Assembly: GCA_027063505.1 (NCBI GenBank)
Contig: JAMORO010000061.1
Span: 1 to 64,000 of the forward strand
Direction: 5' to 3'
Length of the DNA: 64,000 nucleotides
Source of the DNA: Sulfurimonas sp.
Lineage (GTDB): Bacteria > Campylobacterota > Campylobacteria > Campylobacterales > Sulfurimonadaceae
A model generated the notes under the pieces. That model was not told the DNA's origin and ran no database searches. It saw nothing but the letters and a program-made list of their open reading frames with translations. This document shows positions 44,884-53,783 of the stretch, in pieces. A program made the translations under genes and the position numbers. The stretch's first letter is position 1; each line of letters begins with the position of its first letter.

Positions 44884-45453
44884 ATGATAAAAAATATACT
44901 TGCGTTTATAGGAGCTATTGTAATAGTAGCTGGAATTGGAGCTTATACTAAATTTGGTTCACAAGTTGCTAAACTAGATGCTGGTGCAATGCCAGCTTAT
45001 ATGAATATGTTTGGTAGTGTTTTAGAACAAGGTGATCCTGCGACAGCTATGATGTTAGAGTTTGAGATACAAGAAGATGTGACTAATGAAGATGCAGTAG
45101 AGTCAGTTAAAGCACTTGCTGAAGAGTACAACATGCGTATCACTGGTGATATTAAGATGTACACTAAAGATGATGCTGCTCCTGATGAAGTAAAACATGC
45201 ACGTATCTTATCTCTATGTTCACTACATATCGCGAAAGTATTTTTAAATCACTCTCGTGCTTTTGGTGGTTTTATGCCTTGTAGAATTATGTTAGTTGAG
45301 TATGGAAATGGTAAACGCTACTTAGTTACAATGAACTTAGAACTTGCTATATATGGTGGTTATACACTCCCTCCAGAGATGTTAACACTTGCTAAGAAAG
45401 TACAAAAAGCTATGGTTGAGATTCCAGAGCGTGCTGCAGAGGGTGACTTTTAG
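44884..45453 (+). CDS. DUF302-domain membrane-anchored protein
   Basis: A 189-residue protein. One N-terminal anchor helix (ILAFIGAIVIVAGIGAY) is followed by a DUF302-type domain (about 85-175; ARILSLCSLHIAKVFLNHSRAFGGFMPCRIMLVEY, then YLVTMNLELAIYGGYTLP). The two cysteines could form a disulfide or bind a metal. DUF302 proteins are widespread in sulfur-oxidising bacteria and have no settled function. The domain probably faces the periplasm. It is 15 bases downstream of purL, likely on the same message but with no evident link to purine synthesis. Confidence 0.75.
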   Translation: MIKNILAFIGAIVIVAGIGAYTKFGSQVAKLDAGAMPAYMNMFGSVLEQGDPATAMMLEFEIQEDVTNEDAVESVKALAEEYNMRITGDIKMYTKDDAAPDEVKHARILSLCSLHIAKVFLNHSRAFGGFMPCRIMLVEYGNGKRYLVTMNLELAIYGGYTLPPEMLTLAKKVQKAMVEIPERAAEGDF

Positions 45454-45456
45454 TCA

Positions 45457-45478
45457 CTCTCTACTTTATGTAAGAGAG
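45457..45478. terminator. Weak bidirectional terminator between DUF302 gene and pfkA
   Basis: CTCTCT and AGAGAG flank a ten-base loop between two convergent stop codons, overlapping the end of pfkA. Only six pairs and no T-run, so this is tentative. Confidence 0.35.
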
Positions 45479-46414
45479 AAGCTCTTTATCAAGAGTTTTT
45501 TTCTTTGATGTTACCTCTTCTATACTTTTAAAATTAAACCCAAATCTATCATAACAGATAACAGACTCATGTTTATCCTCTAGTAGTCCATCAATAGCGT
45601 TTACTACAAACTTATACGCCATAAGTCTATCTTTCACTGTAGGATTCCCTCCCCGTTGAATATGACCTAAAATACTTACTCTTGATTCTATACCTATTTT
45701 TTCTTGGAACCAAGTGGCTATCTCTTGAGAATTCTCTTTTATTCCTTCTGAAATTATAGCGATAAAGTAACGACGACCATTATTCATCTCTTTTTTAAAC
45801 TTCTGCTCATACTCTCTGAGATCATATGCTATCTCAGGAATAAGACAGAGTTCACTCCCTGAAGTTAAATGGGTTACAAGTGCTAAGTAACCACAATCTC
45901 TACCCATAGTCTCTATGACAAAGGCACGTTTAAAAGATGAAGCAGTATCTCGAATAGCATCTATGGAAGTTTTTATGATATTAAGAGCAGTATCGACCCC
46001 TAGACAGTAATCTGTGCCGTTTATATCATTATCTATAGTTGAAGGAATCCCACAAAATTTGATTCCACTCTCTTTGTAAAATATATCTAAGCCACGAAAT
46101 GAGCCATCACCACCAAGAACTATAAGCATATTTATATTTAACTTATCAAGATTTTTTTTAGCTATCTGTCGGTACTTCTTTTCCATAAAACGCTTACTTC
46201 TAGCACTTCCAATTTTAGTTCCCCCGCGTGTAATAATTCCTGAAACATCACAGTATGAAGCCGCTTTAATGTTATTATCAATTAAACCCTCATACCCATC
46301 GTAAACAAAATAGGGCTTAAGATTTTTTTGAAGTGAATACTCAACAAACTGCTTTAATGCAGGGTTCATACCTGAAACATCACCACCTGAACATAGTATT
46401 GCAATATTACTCAT
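45461..46414 (-). CDS. pfkA: 6-phosphofructokinase (ATP type)
   Basis: A 317-residue PfkA. The active site is conserved: LCSGGDVSGMN, VLGGDGSFRG (Gly after GGD, as in ATP-dependent enzymes; PPi enzymes usually have GGDD), GIPSTIDNDI with the catalytic Asp, ETMGRDCGYLAL and GHIQRGG. It commits fructose 6-phosphate to glycolysis. Several well-studied epsilonproteobacteria lack this gene, so its presence suggests sugar-phosphate or storage-polymer breakdown. It is monocistronic and divergent from purH across 96 bases. Confidence 0.93.
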   Translation of the reverse strand: MSNIAILCSGGDVSGMNPALKQFVEYSLQKNLKPYFVYDGYEGLIDNNIKAASYCDVSGIITRGGTKIGSARSKRFMEKKYRQIAKKNLDKLNINMLIVLGGDGSFRGLDIFYKESGIKFCGIPSTIDNDINGTDYCLGVDTALNIIKTSIDAIRDTASSFKRAFVIETMGRDCGYLALVTHLTSGSELCLIPEIAYDLREYEQKFKKEMNNGRRYFIAIISEGIKENSQEIATWFQEKIGIESRVSILGHIQRGGNPTVKDRLMAYKFVVNAIDGLLEDKHESVICYDRFGFNFKSIEEVTSKKKTLDKELLSYIK

Positions 46415-46510
46415 AAAAATCCTTTAGTTAATGGTTTGATTTTACCATTTTATAAACTCAATTTAGATAAAATTTCAATAATATTTTAAAACCTCGTAAA
46501 AGGATATCTT

Positions 46511-48049
46511 TTGGCAAAAAGAGCATTAGTAAGTGTTAGTGATAAAGCAGGCATAGTTGAGTTTTGTTCATCTTTAGTAAAAAATGGTTATGAGATCATT
46601 TCAACTGGTGGAACTTATAAGAAGTTAGTTGAAGCGGGAATTGCAGCTATTGAAATCGATGAAGTTACAAAATTTCCTGAGTGTTTTGAAGGGCGTGTTA
46701 AAACTCTGAACCCATATGTTCATGGTGGTATTTTACACCGCCGTGATAAGCAAAGTCACCTTGACCAAGCTAAAGAGCTAGGTGTTGAGTCAATTGATCT
46801 TGTTTGTGTAAATCTTTACCCATTTAAAGAGACTATTGAAAAGACTGATAATTTTGATGATATTATTGAGAACATTGATATCGGTGGACCGGCAATGGTT
46901 CGTTCAGCGGCTAAAAACTTCGATGCTGTTATTATCGTTACAAATGTAGAAGATTATTCTGAAGTTATCGATGCTATTGAGAATGAGAAAAATACAAAAG
47001 ATTTCCGTCGTGGATACATGATAAAAGCTTACGAGCATACAGCAGCTTATGACTCTATGATTGCAAACTATATGAATGAGCGTTTTAATGATGGTTTTGG
47101 TGAAAAGCAATTCGTAGTTGGAAACAAAGTAATGGATACTCGTTATGGTGAAAACCCACACCAAAAAGGTGCTCTTTATGAGTTTGACAAACATTTCTCA
47201 AACAACTTCACAACGCTTAAAGGTGAAGCGAGTTTTAACAACTTAAATGACCTTAATGGTGCTGTTAAAATTGCCGCTGGTTTTGGGAGTGATAATGCAG
47301 TATGTATCTCTAAACATGGTAACCCTTGTGGCTTTGCTATTAAAGATACACTTTTGGAAGCTTATACAGAAGCACTCAAGTGTGATCCTGTATCTGCATT
47401 TGGTGGTGTTGTAGCGGTAAATGGTACTGTAAATGCAGAACTTGCAGAAAAAATGAATGAGATTTTCTTAGAAGTAGTTATCGCTGGTCGTATAACTGAA
47501 GAAGCTCAAGAAATTTTTGCTAAGAAAAAACGTATTAAACTTTTTGAAATGGGAAGTGATAAACTTATTCTTGCTAATGATAAAAAAGATTTCAAACATG
47601 TTGATGGCGGATTTGTATTTCAAGATGCAGATGTTGTTGGTAAAGATGAAGTTAAAAATGCGAAGTTAGTTTCTAAAAATACAGCAACTGCTGCTGAAAT
47701 GAAAGATCTTGAAATAGCTTACAAAGTAGCAAGTCTTACAAAATCTAACTGTGTTGTTTATGTAAAAGATGCCGCGATGGTAGCTGTTGGTATGGGTATG
47801 ACTTCTCGTGTTGATGCTGCTCAGTGTGCTTTGAAAAAAGCAAAAGATATGGGTCTTGATGTTAGAGGTGCTGCTTTAGCATCTGAAGCTTTCTTCCCAT
47901 TCCGTGACTCTATAGATGCAGCAGCTGAGGCTGGTATTAAAAATGTTATTGAGCCTGGTGGAAGCATTAGAGATCAAGAGATTATAGATGCTGCTGATGA
48001 GTTTGGTATGAGTCTATACTTCTCAGAAGTTCGCCACTTCTTACATTAA
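46511..48049 (+). CDS. purH: Bifunctional AICAR transformylase/IMP cyclohydrolase
   Basis: A 512-residue PurH catalysing the last two steps to IMP. The N-terminal MGS-like cyclohydrolase domain ([35 protein letters not shown]) is followed by the transformylase domain ([24 protein letters not shown], and [12 protein letters not shown] at the C-terminus). The start is TTG with AAGGA seven bases before it; the first residues [12 protein letters not shown] agree with the family. It works with purL on the purine pathway fed by prs. Confidence 0.96.
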   Translation: MAKRALVSVSDKAGIVEFCSSLVKNGYEIISTGGTYKKLVEAGIAAIEIDEVTKFPECFEGRVKTLNPYVHGGILHRRDKQSHLDQAKELGVESIDLVCVNLYPFKETIEKTDNFDDIIENIDIGGPAMVRSAAKNFDAVIIVTNVEDYSEVIDAIENEKNTKDFRRGYMIKAYEHTAAYDSMIANYMNERFNDGFGEKQFVVGNKVMDTRYGENPHQKGALYEFDKHFSNNFTTLKGEASFNNLNDLNGAVKIAAGFGSDNAVCISKHGNPCGFAIKDTLLEAYTEALKCDPVSAFGGVVAVNGTVNAELAEKMNEIFLEVVIAGRITEEAQEIFAKKKRIKLFEMGSDKLILANDKKDFKHVDGGFVFQDADVVGKDEVKNAKLVSKNTATAAEMKDLEIAYKVASLTKSNCVVYVKDAAMVAVGMGMTSRVDAAQCALKKAKDMGLDVRGAALASEAFFPFRDSIDAAAEAGIKNVIEPGGSIRDQEIIDAADEFGMSLYFSEVRHFLH

Positions 48050-48113
48050 GCTTCCTATATAATCACATCCTAGATTATAAAAAAAGTCTACGAAACAAAT
48101 TTTAAACACTTCT

Positions 48114-48137
48114 AATCAAGGTTTCTCAACCTTGATT
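48114..48137 (+). terminator. Hairpin downstream of purH
   Basis: AATCAAGGTT, loop TCTC, AACCTTGATT is a perfect 10-bp stem 64 bases after purH. No U-run follows. Its 3' arm (CTTGATT) is also the left half of the HAIR operator, and its 5' arm contains the same half-site inverted, so the structure may serve as terminator, extra HspR half-site, or both. Confidence 0.5.
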
Positions 48138-48151
48138 GACATCGACTCAAC
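48131..48151. promoter_or_regulatory. HAIR operator of cbpA-hspR
   Basis: CTTGATT-N7-ACTCAAC matches the HspR recognition repeat CTTGAGT-N7-ACTCAAG at 12 of 14 positions with exact spacing. It covers the -35 hexamer of the cbpA promoter. The operon encodes HspR itself, so negative autoregulation is expected, as known for cbpA-hspR in Campylobacter and Helicobacter. Confidence 0.8.
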
Positions 48152-48165
48152 TCTTGTGATATAAT
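48136..48165 (+). promoter_or_regulatory. Consensus sigma-70 promoter of cbpA-hspR
   Basis: TTGACA (48136-48141), an 18-base spacer and TATAAT (48160-48165), with TGA directly before the -10 forming an extended -10 (TGnTATAAT). Predicted start is near 48172, with a 40-base leader ending in AAAAGGAAAG before cbpA. Confidence 0.85.
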
Positions 48166-48211
48166 TCCACTAATCAAAAATATAAATAATTATGTAAGAA
48201 AAGGAAAGAAT

Positions 48212-49102
48212 ATGGCAAAGTCATTATATGAAACATTGGAAATAACTGAAAACGCTACAGAGTCAGAGATTAAAAAGGCTTATCGAAAGTTAGCTCGTCA
48301 ATACCATCCCGATGTAAATAAAGAAGCATCTGCAGAAGAGAAATTTAAAGAGATAAATGCAGCATATGAAATACTAAGTGATAAAGAGAAAAAACAGCAG
48401 TATGATATGCATGGTGACTCTATGTTTGGTGGACAAAATTTCCATGATTTTTCTCGTAGTCATGGAGGTGCAGGTGCTGGAAGTATGGAAGATATACTTC
48501 GAGAGATGTTCTCTGGTGGTGGAGGTAATCCTTTTGGTGGTGCTGGTGGAGGCAATCCTTTCGGAGGTGGTGGCTTTAGCGGTGGTTTTCAACAAGAGGT
48601 TAATCTTGATATTGAGACAAAAGTCACTATCCCTTTTATAGTATCCATCTTAGGTGGAAGTCATTCAGTTGCAGTAAATGGAGATAGATTTGACATAAAG
48701 ATTCCTGCAGGTGTGAACACAGGTGAGAAGATGCGTGTGAAAGGAAAAGGGCATGCTCAAGGTGGTCGTGTCGGTGATCTATTTTTAAAAATTACAGTAG
48801 CCTCAAATCCTGAGTATGAGAGAGAAGGGGATGATCTTGTTAAAACTTTTGATGTTCCTCTCTATGCCGCACTCTTTGGTGAGAAGATAGCAATCCAGAC
48901 ATTAGAGAAAGAGATAAAGCTAAAAGTTCCAGTAAATACAAAAAATGGACAGCGTTTTCGTGTAAAAGAGATGGGTGCAATGAATCGTAAAACTAAAGTA
49001 AGAGGAAATCTTTATTTAAAAGTAAATATAGTACTACCTAAAGTTGAAGAGTTAGATAAAGAGTTAGTAGAGATGATGAAAGAGAAACTTCCTAAGGAGT
49101 AA
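48212..49102 (+). CDS. cbpA: DnaJ-family co-chaperone CbpA
   Basis: A 296-residue class B J-protein. The J-domain (1-70) has the HPD motif in YHPDVNKEA and is followed by a glycine/phenylalanine region with two NPFGG repeats (about 105-125) and two beta C-terminal domains (about 130-290). The zinc-finger domain of true DnaJ is absent. It delivers clients to DnaK. The start has AAGGAAAG upstream. hspR begins three bases after its stop. In relatives CbpA also modulates HspR activity. Confidence 0.93.
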   Translation: MAKSLYETLEITENATESEIKKAYRKLARQYHPDVNKEASAEEKFKEINAAYEILSDKEKKQQYDMHGDSMFGGQNFHDFSRSHGGAGAGSMEDILREMFSGGGGNPFGGAGGGNPFGGGGFSGGFQQEVNLDIETKVTIPFIVSILGGSHSVAVNGDRFDIKIPAGVNTGEKMRVKGKGHAQGGRVGDLFLKITVASNPEYEREGDDLVKTFDVPLYAALFGEKIAIQTLEKEIKLKVPVNTKNGQRFRVKEMGAMNRKTKVRGNLYLKVNIVLPKVEELDKELVEMMKEKLPKE

Positions 49103-49105
49103 GAT

Positions 49106-49486
49106 ATGTTGCATAAATATGATGAACCAGTTTACTTGATAAGTATTGTTTCAAAGATCTTAGACATACACCCTCAAACACTTCGTCAGTATGAGAGAGA
49201 AAATCTCATCTGCCCATCACGTTCAAATGGTCGTATTAGACTCTACTCTGAACGAGATATAGATAAGATAAAATTGATATTACGTTTAACGAGAGAGTTA
49301 GGTGTAAATCTTGCAGGTGTAGATATAATTTTACGTTTAAAAGATAATGTAGATGGGATGGAAAAAGAGATAGCAGAACTTCGGCATGAGGTACAACTTG
49401 CTAAGAACTCTCACTCTGTTTCACCAGATAAGGCTCTTGTTACAACTCGTTCTATTTATGAGATGATTATTTTTGAAGAGAAGTAG
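49106..49486 (+). CDS. hspR: Heat-shock repressor HspR (MerR family)
   Basis: A 126-residue MerR-type regulator. The winged helix opens YLISIVSKILDIHPQTLRQYERENLI, with the typical RLYSERDIDKIKLI wing, then a coiled-coil dimer region with heptad leucines (VDGMEKEIAELRHEVQLA). HspR binds HAIR repeats and represses chaperone genes. Two such repeats are present in this window, at its own promoter and at grpE-dnaK. It is co-transcribed with cbpA and convergent with murA. Confidence 0.92.
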   Translation: MLHKYDEPVYLISIVSKILDIHPQTLRQYERENLICPSRSNGRIRLYSERDIDKIKLILRLTRELGVNLAGVDIILRLKDNVDGMEKEIAELRHEVQLAKNSHSVSPDKALVTTRSIYEMIIFEEK

Positions 49487-49503
49487 CTTTTTGCTACTCT
49501 TTT
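49476..49503. terminator. Bidirectional terminator between hspR and murA
   Basis: AAGAG, bulged A, AGTAGC, loop TTTTT, GCTACT, CTTTT folds into an 11-bp stem that spans both stop codons. T-rich on the plus side, A-rich mirror on the other, so it can serve both convergent genes. Confidence 0.6.
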
Positions 49504-50756
49504 AGTCTCTCTATCTTCGCGCCAACTCCCTTTAACTTCTTTTCTAAAGAGTCATATCCACGGTCTAAGTGGTAAATACGGTGAATATTTGTCTCACCAC
49601 TCGATACAAGTGCTGCTAAAACAAGTGCTGATGATGCTCGTAGGTCTGTTGCCATTACATCTGTTCCACTGAGGTCTGTTTTTCCATTTACAGTAGCTGT
49701 ATGACCATTAAGTGTTATATCTGCTCCCATACGTTGGAGTTCACTTACATGCATAAAACGGTTTTCAAAAAGTCTCTCTTCAATGATAGAAACGCCATTA
49801 GCTTGTGTTGCTAGTGCCAAAAACTGTGCTTGCATATCTGTAGGGAAAGCAGGGTACTCTTGGGTAACTATTTTTACAGGTTTTATATCTTGTGAAGGAT
49901 GGATTGTAATAGTGGTATCTGTAGTGGTAAAACGACTACCCATCTCCTCTAGTTTTGCGAGTACAGCACCTAAATGCTTTGGTTCTACATTTGTAAGGGT
50001 GATTTCGGATTTAGTTATAGCCCCTGCACAGAGGTAGGTTCCCGCTTCAATACGGTCAGGTATAATTGAAAACTCTTTGATATTAATAAGTTTTCCACCA
50101 CTCCCTTTAATAGTTAAAATTGCAGTACCAATTCCTTCTATAGGAATACCGCTATTAAGGAGGACTTCACATAACTGAACTACTTCAGGCTCTCTAGCTG
50201 CATTTGTAATTACTGTTTTACCATGTGCGAGAGCTGCAGCCATAATGATGTTGGCAGTCCCTGTTACTGTAATCTTATCAAAGATTATATTACACCCTTT
50301 GAGACCTTCTGGAGCAGTTGCTTCAATATATCCTGCTTTTATCTCTATGTGAGCACCCATCTGTTCTAAGGCTTTAAGGTGAAGATCGATTGGACGTTGT
50401 CCTATAGCACACCCACCAGGAAGAGATACTTCACAGTGACCAAATCGTGCAAGGATTGGACCGAGTACTAAGATTGAAGCACGCATAGTTTTTACTATGT
50501 CATAGGTTGCTTTAGTCTCATGTAGAGTTGTTGTATTGACAATTGCAGCTCCATTATCAAATGAGACTGTTGCCCCTAAGTTCGTTAAGAGTTTTAATAG
50601 CGTTTTAATGTCAGCAACTTGTGGTAAGTTAGTTATATTTACAACATTGTTAGCTAAGATAGTCATAGCTATAAGAGGAAGGGATGCATTTTTTGCACCA
50701 GAAATATCTATAGTACCTTGAAGTGATTTAACACTTTGTGCTTTTAAGTAGTCCAT
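49494..50756 (-). CDS. murA: UDP-N-acetylglucosamine 1-carboxyvinyltransferase
   Basis: A 420-residue MurA catalysing the first committed step of peptidoglycan synthesis (enolpyruvyl transfer from PEP). The catalytic-loop cysteine is present ([15 protein letters not shown], about residue 116), so the fosfomycin-sensitive form is expected. Other marks are [11 protein letters not shown] at the N-terminus, [10 protein letters not shown] and [13 protein letters not shown] hairpin pairs its ribosome-binding site, and a minus-strand TATAAT lies just upstream. Confidence 0.96.
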   Translation of the reverse strand: MDYLKAQSVKSLQGTIDISGAKNASLPLIAMTILANNVVNITNLPQVADIKTLLKLLTNLGATVSFDNGAAIVNTTTLHETKATYDIVKTMRASILVLGPILARFGHCEVSLPGGCAIGQRPIDLHLKALEQMGAHIEIKAGYIEATAPEGLKGCNIIFDKITVTGTANIIMAAALAHGKTVITNAAREPEVVQLCEVLLNSGIPIEGIGTAILTIKGSGGKLINIKEFSIIPDRIEAGTYLCAGAITKSEITLTNVEPKHLGAVLAKLEEMGSRFTTTDTTITIHPSQDIKPVKIVTQEYPAFPTDMQAQFLALATQANGVSIIEERLFENRFMHVSELQRMGADITLNGHTATVNGKTDLSGTDVMATDLRASSALVLAALVSSGETNIHRIYHLDRGYDSLEKKLKGVGAKIERLKE

Positions 50757-50760
50757 GAGT

Positions 50761-50793
50761 CTCTTTATTAGTTATTTAATAAAGAGTATTATA
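50761..50793 (-). promoter_or_regulatory. murA promoter -10 overlapping an RBS-sequestering hairpin
   Basis: A minus-strand TATAAT (50788-50793) is followed by a perfect 10-bp inverted repeat, CTCTTTATTA and TAATAAAGAG (50761-50786), whose 3' arm holds AAAGAG, the likely ribosome-binding site of murA. Transcripts reading through from the GGDEF-EAL gene carry the whole hairpin. Transcripts from the local promoter would start near 50781, inside the 5' arm, and lose most of it. Confidence 0.5.
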
Positions 50794-50794
50794 G

Positions 50795-53179
50795 CTAATT
50801 ATTTATTTTATACTCATTTAGGAACTTAATAAAATCCTCTTTATTTATAGGTTTTGAATAGTAGTAACCTTGGAGTGTATCACACTGCATCTCTTTAAGC
50901 ATCTCTCCATGCTCTTTTGTCTCTACTCCCTCTGCAACAGTAGTCATTCCAAGAGAGTGAGACATAGATATGATAGTTTGAGCAATAATTCTATCCTCCT
51001 CATCATCAACAATACCCATTACAAATGATTTATCAATTTTAAGTGTATTGATAGGAAATTTTTTAAGATATGCAAGGGATGAGTGTCCTGTTCCAAAATC
51101 ATCTATAGCGATAGAAACACCAATATCTCTTAGCTCATTGAGAATTCTAAGTGTATTTGTCATATTTGACATTGAGATACTCTCTGTAATCTCAAACTCT
51201 ACTTGTTTAGAGTCAATATTATACTTATTAAGAGTAGATGTAATAAAGGGAACTAAATTTATATCTTGAAACTGTCTTGCAGAGAGGTTGATAGAGATCT
51301 TTAAATCTTTAAATCCTAAAGTATTAAGTTCTTTAATCGTTTTTATTGACTGTTCTGTTATGATATTTCCGAGTTCAACCATCAGTCCTGTACTCTCTGC
51401 CAAATAGATAAAATCATCAGGATAGACAATACCATGAGATGGATGATTCCATCGTACGAGTGCTTCAGCACCCATAATTGTTTTTTTAACAGTATCTACT
51501 TTTGCTTGATAGTAGACTTCTATTTGAGAATCACTTTTAACTGCTTCAATAAGATCTTGTTCTAAATTGAGCTGTTTATCAATATAGTTTCCCATAGTAT
51601 CAGAGTAGATTTTAAAGCGGTTTCTACCATCATTTTTTGCTTCATACATCGCAGTATCTGCATTCCGAATAAGTGTGTCACAATCTTTACCATGTTGCGG
51701 ATATATAGCAACCCCAATACTTGATGTGAGGTAGAGTTGATGTGTACCGATATCATGTTTACTCTGAAGTGCTACTAAGATTTTTTCTGTTATGGTGTTA
51801 ATATCTTGAGTATTCTGTACAGAGGGTAGTAGAACTACAAATTCATCACCACCAAGTCTTGAAATCGTATCAGATTCTCTGATATGCATTTTAAGAATAT
51901 TTGAAACATAGATAAGTAGTTCATCGCCTACACCATGTCCAAGTGTATCATTTATAAGTTTAAAATGGTCAAGGTCTAAAAACAGAACACTAAGTTGATG
52001 CTCTTTCCTTTTAGCAACTTGAATTGCTTTTTTCATTCTATCTTTGAGAAGTGTACGGTTAGCTAAACCAGTAAGTGCATCAAAATAAGCGAGCTTTTCA
52101 ATAGTTTTTTTGTTCTCAACATCTGTAGTGATATCCATACTAATTGCAATTATTTTAATAGGTCCATCTTTCTTTTTTCTTACTTGTCCTTTTGTCTGAA
52201 TATAGAGTTTTTTTGAGTTATCAAGAATAATAGAATATTTAAGATCAAAATGTGAACCATGTTTAATCGCATACATAATTGAGTTTTTTACTCGTAGGTA
52301 ATCATCTTGGGAAATTATATTTAAAAAGTCTTTCCATGAAAATAGAGAGTTCATTTTTAATGATAAAATTCTATAATACTCATCACTTAAAGTCATTTTT
52401 TTTGTAGTAAGATCAAATTCAATGCTCCCAACTTTTGCCATTCTTTGAGCTTTTTTTAAGTGTGCTTGGTTTAATAGTAGTTCTTGTGTAAGTATTTTTG
52501 ATCTATCTAAAAATGAGATAATATTTTCTATCATAGTATTTGCTGATTTAGAGATAGAGGAGACTTCATCTCTATTTGTATAGGAGAGTGAAAGTTTTTT
52601 TGGATTATTTGGATCAAAATTTTTCAATGATTTATCTAAGTATGTAAGATTTTTTAAAGAGCTATAGAGAAAAAAGGATATAGCAAGAATAGCTAGTATA
52701 AAAAATATAATACTTGCTATAAACCAGAGTGCAAACTCATACATATAAGCATCATAAGTGGCTTTAGAGTAAACAATAGTAAGTTTACCAATCTTCTTTT
52801 GTGTTATAGGGTCAAAGAGATATGTATGCTCTGTGAGTTCTCCTCTGTTTATATAATCATCAAGGTTAAGTTTATAGTTTGTATATTTTCTCTTTTTATT
52901 TGTTATAGTATCATCTACAATGAGTAGTAAAACATTTTGGTTTTTCAATGTTTCTGATGCAATTTCGTTTACTGCTTCATCAAAACCATAACTAAGGTTT
53001 AGTGCTATTTGAGGTGTAATAGTCGTAGCTATTAGTGCAACTTTATCTTGTTCTTGTTGTGTATATGCTGTAGAAAAAATATTTTTTACAACAAAACTAA
53101 AAAATAGAATAAAGACAATAGAAGAGAGAGTCAAGCTCAGTACTGTTCTCGTTGTTATTGAAGAGAAATTTATTTTCAT
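50795..53179 (-). CDS. Membrane GGDEF-EAL c-di-GMP protein (YfiN-like sensor part)
   Basis: A 794-residue protein. Two membrane helices (about 12-35 and 147-170) bracket a 110-residue periplasmic domain. HAMP (about 170-225), PAS (about 240-350), GGDEF (about 360-520) and EAL (about 535-790) follow. The cyclase site is intact (RLGGDEF) and the inhibitory RxxD site is present (RESD, five residues earlier). The phosphodiesterase site is also intact (EALVRW, NLSARQ, EITES, IDDFGTGHS, LKIDKSF, AEGVE, QGYYYSKP). It begins three bases after the YfiR-like gene, so the periplasmic domain is the probable YfiR target. Confidence 0.9.
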   Translation of the reverse strand: MKINFSSITTRTVLSLTLSSIVFILFFSFVVKNIFSTAYTQQEQDKVALIATTITPQIALNLSYGFDEAVNEIASETLKNQNVLLLIVDDTITNKKRKYTNYKLNLDDYINRGELTEHTYLFDPITQKKIGKLTIVYSKATYDAYMYEFALWFIASIIFFILAILAISFFLYSSLKNLTYLDKSLKNFDPNNPKKLSLSYTNRDEVSSISKSANTMIENIISFLDRSKILTQELLLNQAHLKKAQRMAKVGSIEFDLTTKKMTLSDEYYRILSLKMNSLFSWKDFLNIISQDDYLRVKNSIMYAIKHGSHFDLKYSIILDNSKKLYIQTKGQVRKKKDGPIKIIAISMDITTDVENKKTIEKLAYFDALTGLANRTLLKDRMKKAIQVAKRKEHQLSVLFLDLDHFKLINDTLGHGVGDELLIYVSNILKMHIRESDTISRLGGDEFVVLLPSVQNTQDINTITEKILVALQSKHDIGTHQLYLTSSIGVAIYPQHGKDCDTLIRNADTAMYEAKNDGRNRFKIYSDTMGNYIDKQLNLEQDLIEAVKSDSQIEVYYQAKVDTVKKTIMGAEALVRWNHPSHGIVYPDDFIYLAESTGLMVELGNIITEQSIKTIKELNTLGFKDLKISINLSARQFQDINLVPFITSTLNKYNIDSKQVEFEITESISMSNMTNTLRILNELRDIGVSIAIDDFGTGHSSLAYLKKFPINTLKIDKSFVMGIVDDEEDRIIAQTIISMSHSLGMTTVAEGVETKEHGEMLKEMQCDTLQGYYYSKPINKEDFIKFLNEYKINN

Positions 53180-53182
53180 AAG

Positions 53183-53782
53183 TTATGCACTATATACTTG
53201 AATAAAATTTGAGCTCTCTTTTTGAATAGTTTTTATGAGATTGTTCAAACTATATGTAAATATTTGAGATATTTGTATAAGAACTGGTCTCATTTCTATG
53301 TCATTGAGTTTAATAGCTTCAAGGTTGAGAATAGGTCTTATCTTTTTCGCAACATTAAGTGAGATCATAACACCATAATTTAAATCTTTTTTATTATAAG
53401 AAAAAGTAAGTGCATTGTTATTTTCTGCATGCTTTACACTGTTTTGAATTATTTTTTTTGATGTTGGAAACATATAAAATATATTTGCATCACTTTTTGA
53501 TACTTCTCTGTATGGAACAAGTTTTGAGACTATTTTATAAGAGTTAATACCTTCTGGGTAACGGAATGCTATCTTGTCTTTTAGTGATTTAGCTGATTTA
53601 TATTCACTATGTTCATAGAGTATGGCAATTGTAATTGTCTTGTTCTGTAGTTTTTTCTTAAAGTTATAATCCATTAAATATACTTTAGGTATGAGTGTAG
53701 CATGAATTTTTAAGAGTGAATCATTTATAGTTAATGCAAAAGATGAGCTTATAAGTAAAAGGAGTAAAAGTACTGTTTTCAT
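53183..53782 (-). CDS. YfiR-like periplasmic protein (DUF4154 type)
   Basis: A 199-residue protein with signal peptide (KTVLLLLLLISSSFA) and one alpha-beta domain. It shows the YfiR/DUF4154 layout: TITIAILYEHSEYKSA (a vCVLG-like strand), DANIFYMFPTSKK, and near the end YGVMISLNVAKKIRPILNLEAIKLNDIEMRPVLIQIS, matching the I-N-A-aliphatic helix ending of YfiR. Cysteines of Pseudomonas YfiR are absent. In that system YfiR holds the cyclase YfiN inactive in the periplasm. It lies between a TonB receptor (one base away) and a YfiN-like GGDEF-EAL (three bases away). The call is moderate because the family is divergent. Confidence 0.6.
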   Translation of the reverse strand: MKTVLLLLLLISSSFALTINDSLLKIHATLIPKVYLMDYNFKKKLQNKTITIAILYEHSEYKSAKSLKDKIAFRYPEGINSYKIVSKLVPYREVSKSDANIFYMFPTSKKIIQNSVKHAENNNALTFSYNKKDLNYGVMISLNVAKKIRPILNLEAIKLNDIEMRPVLIQISQIFTYSLNNLIKTIQKESSNFIQVYSA

Positions 53783-53783
53783 C

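Noticed and set aside
48509-48580. Short GGT/GGA-rich direct repeats as a mobile or regulatory repeat
   Set aside because: They encode the glycine/phenylalanine linker (NPFGG repeats) of the J-protein CbpA.
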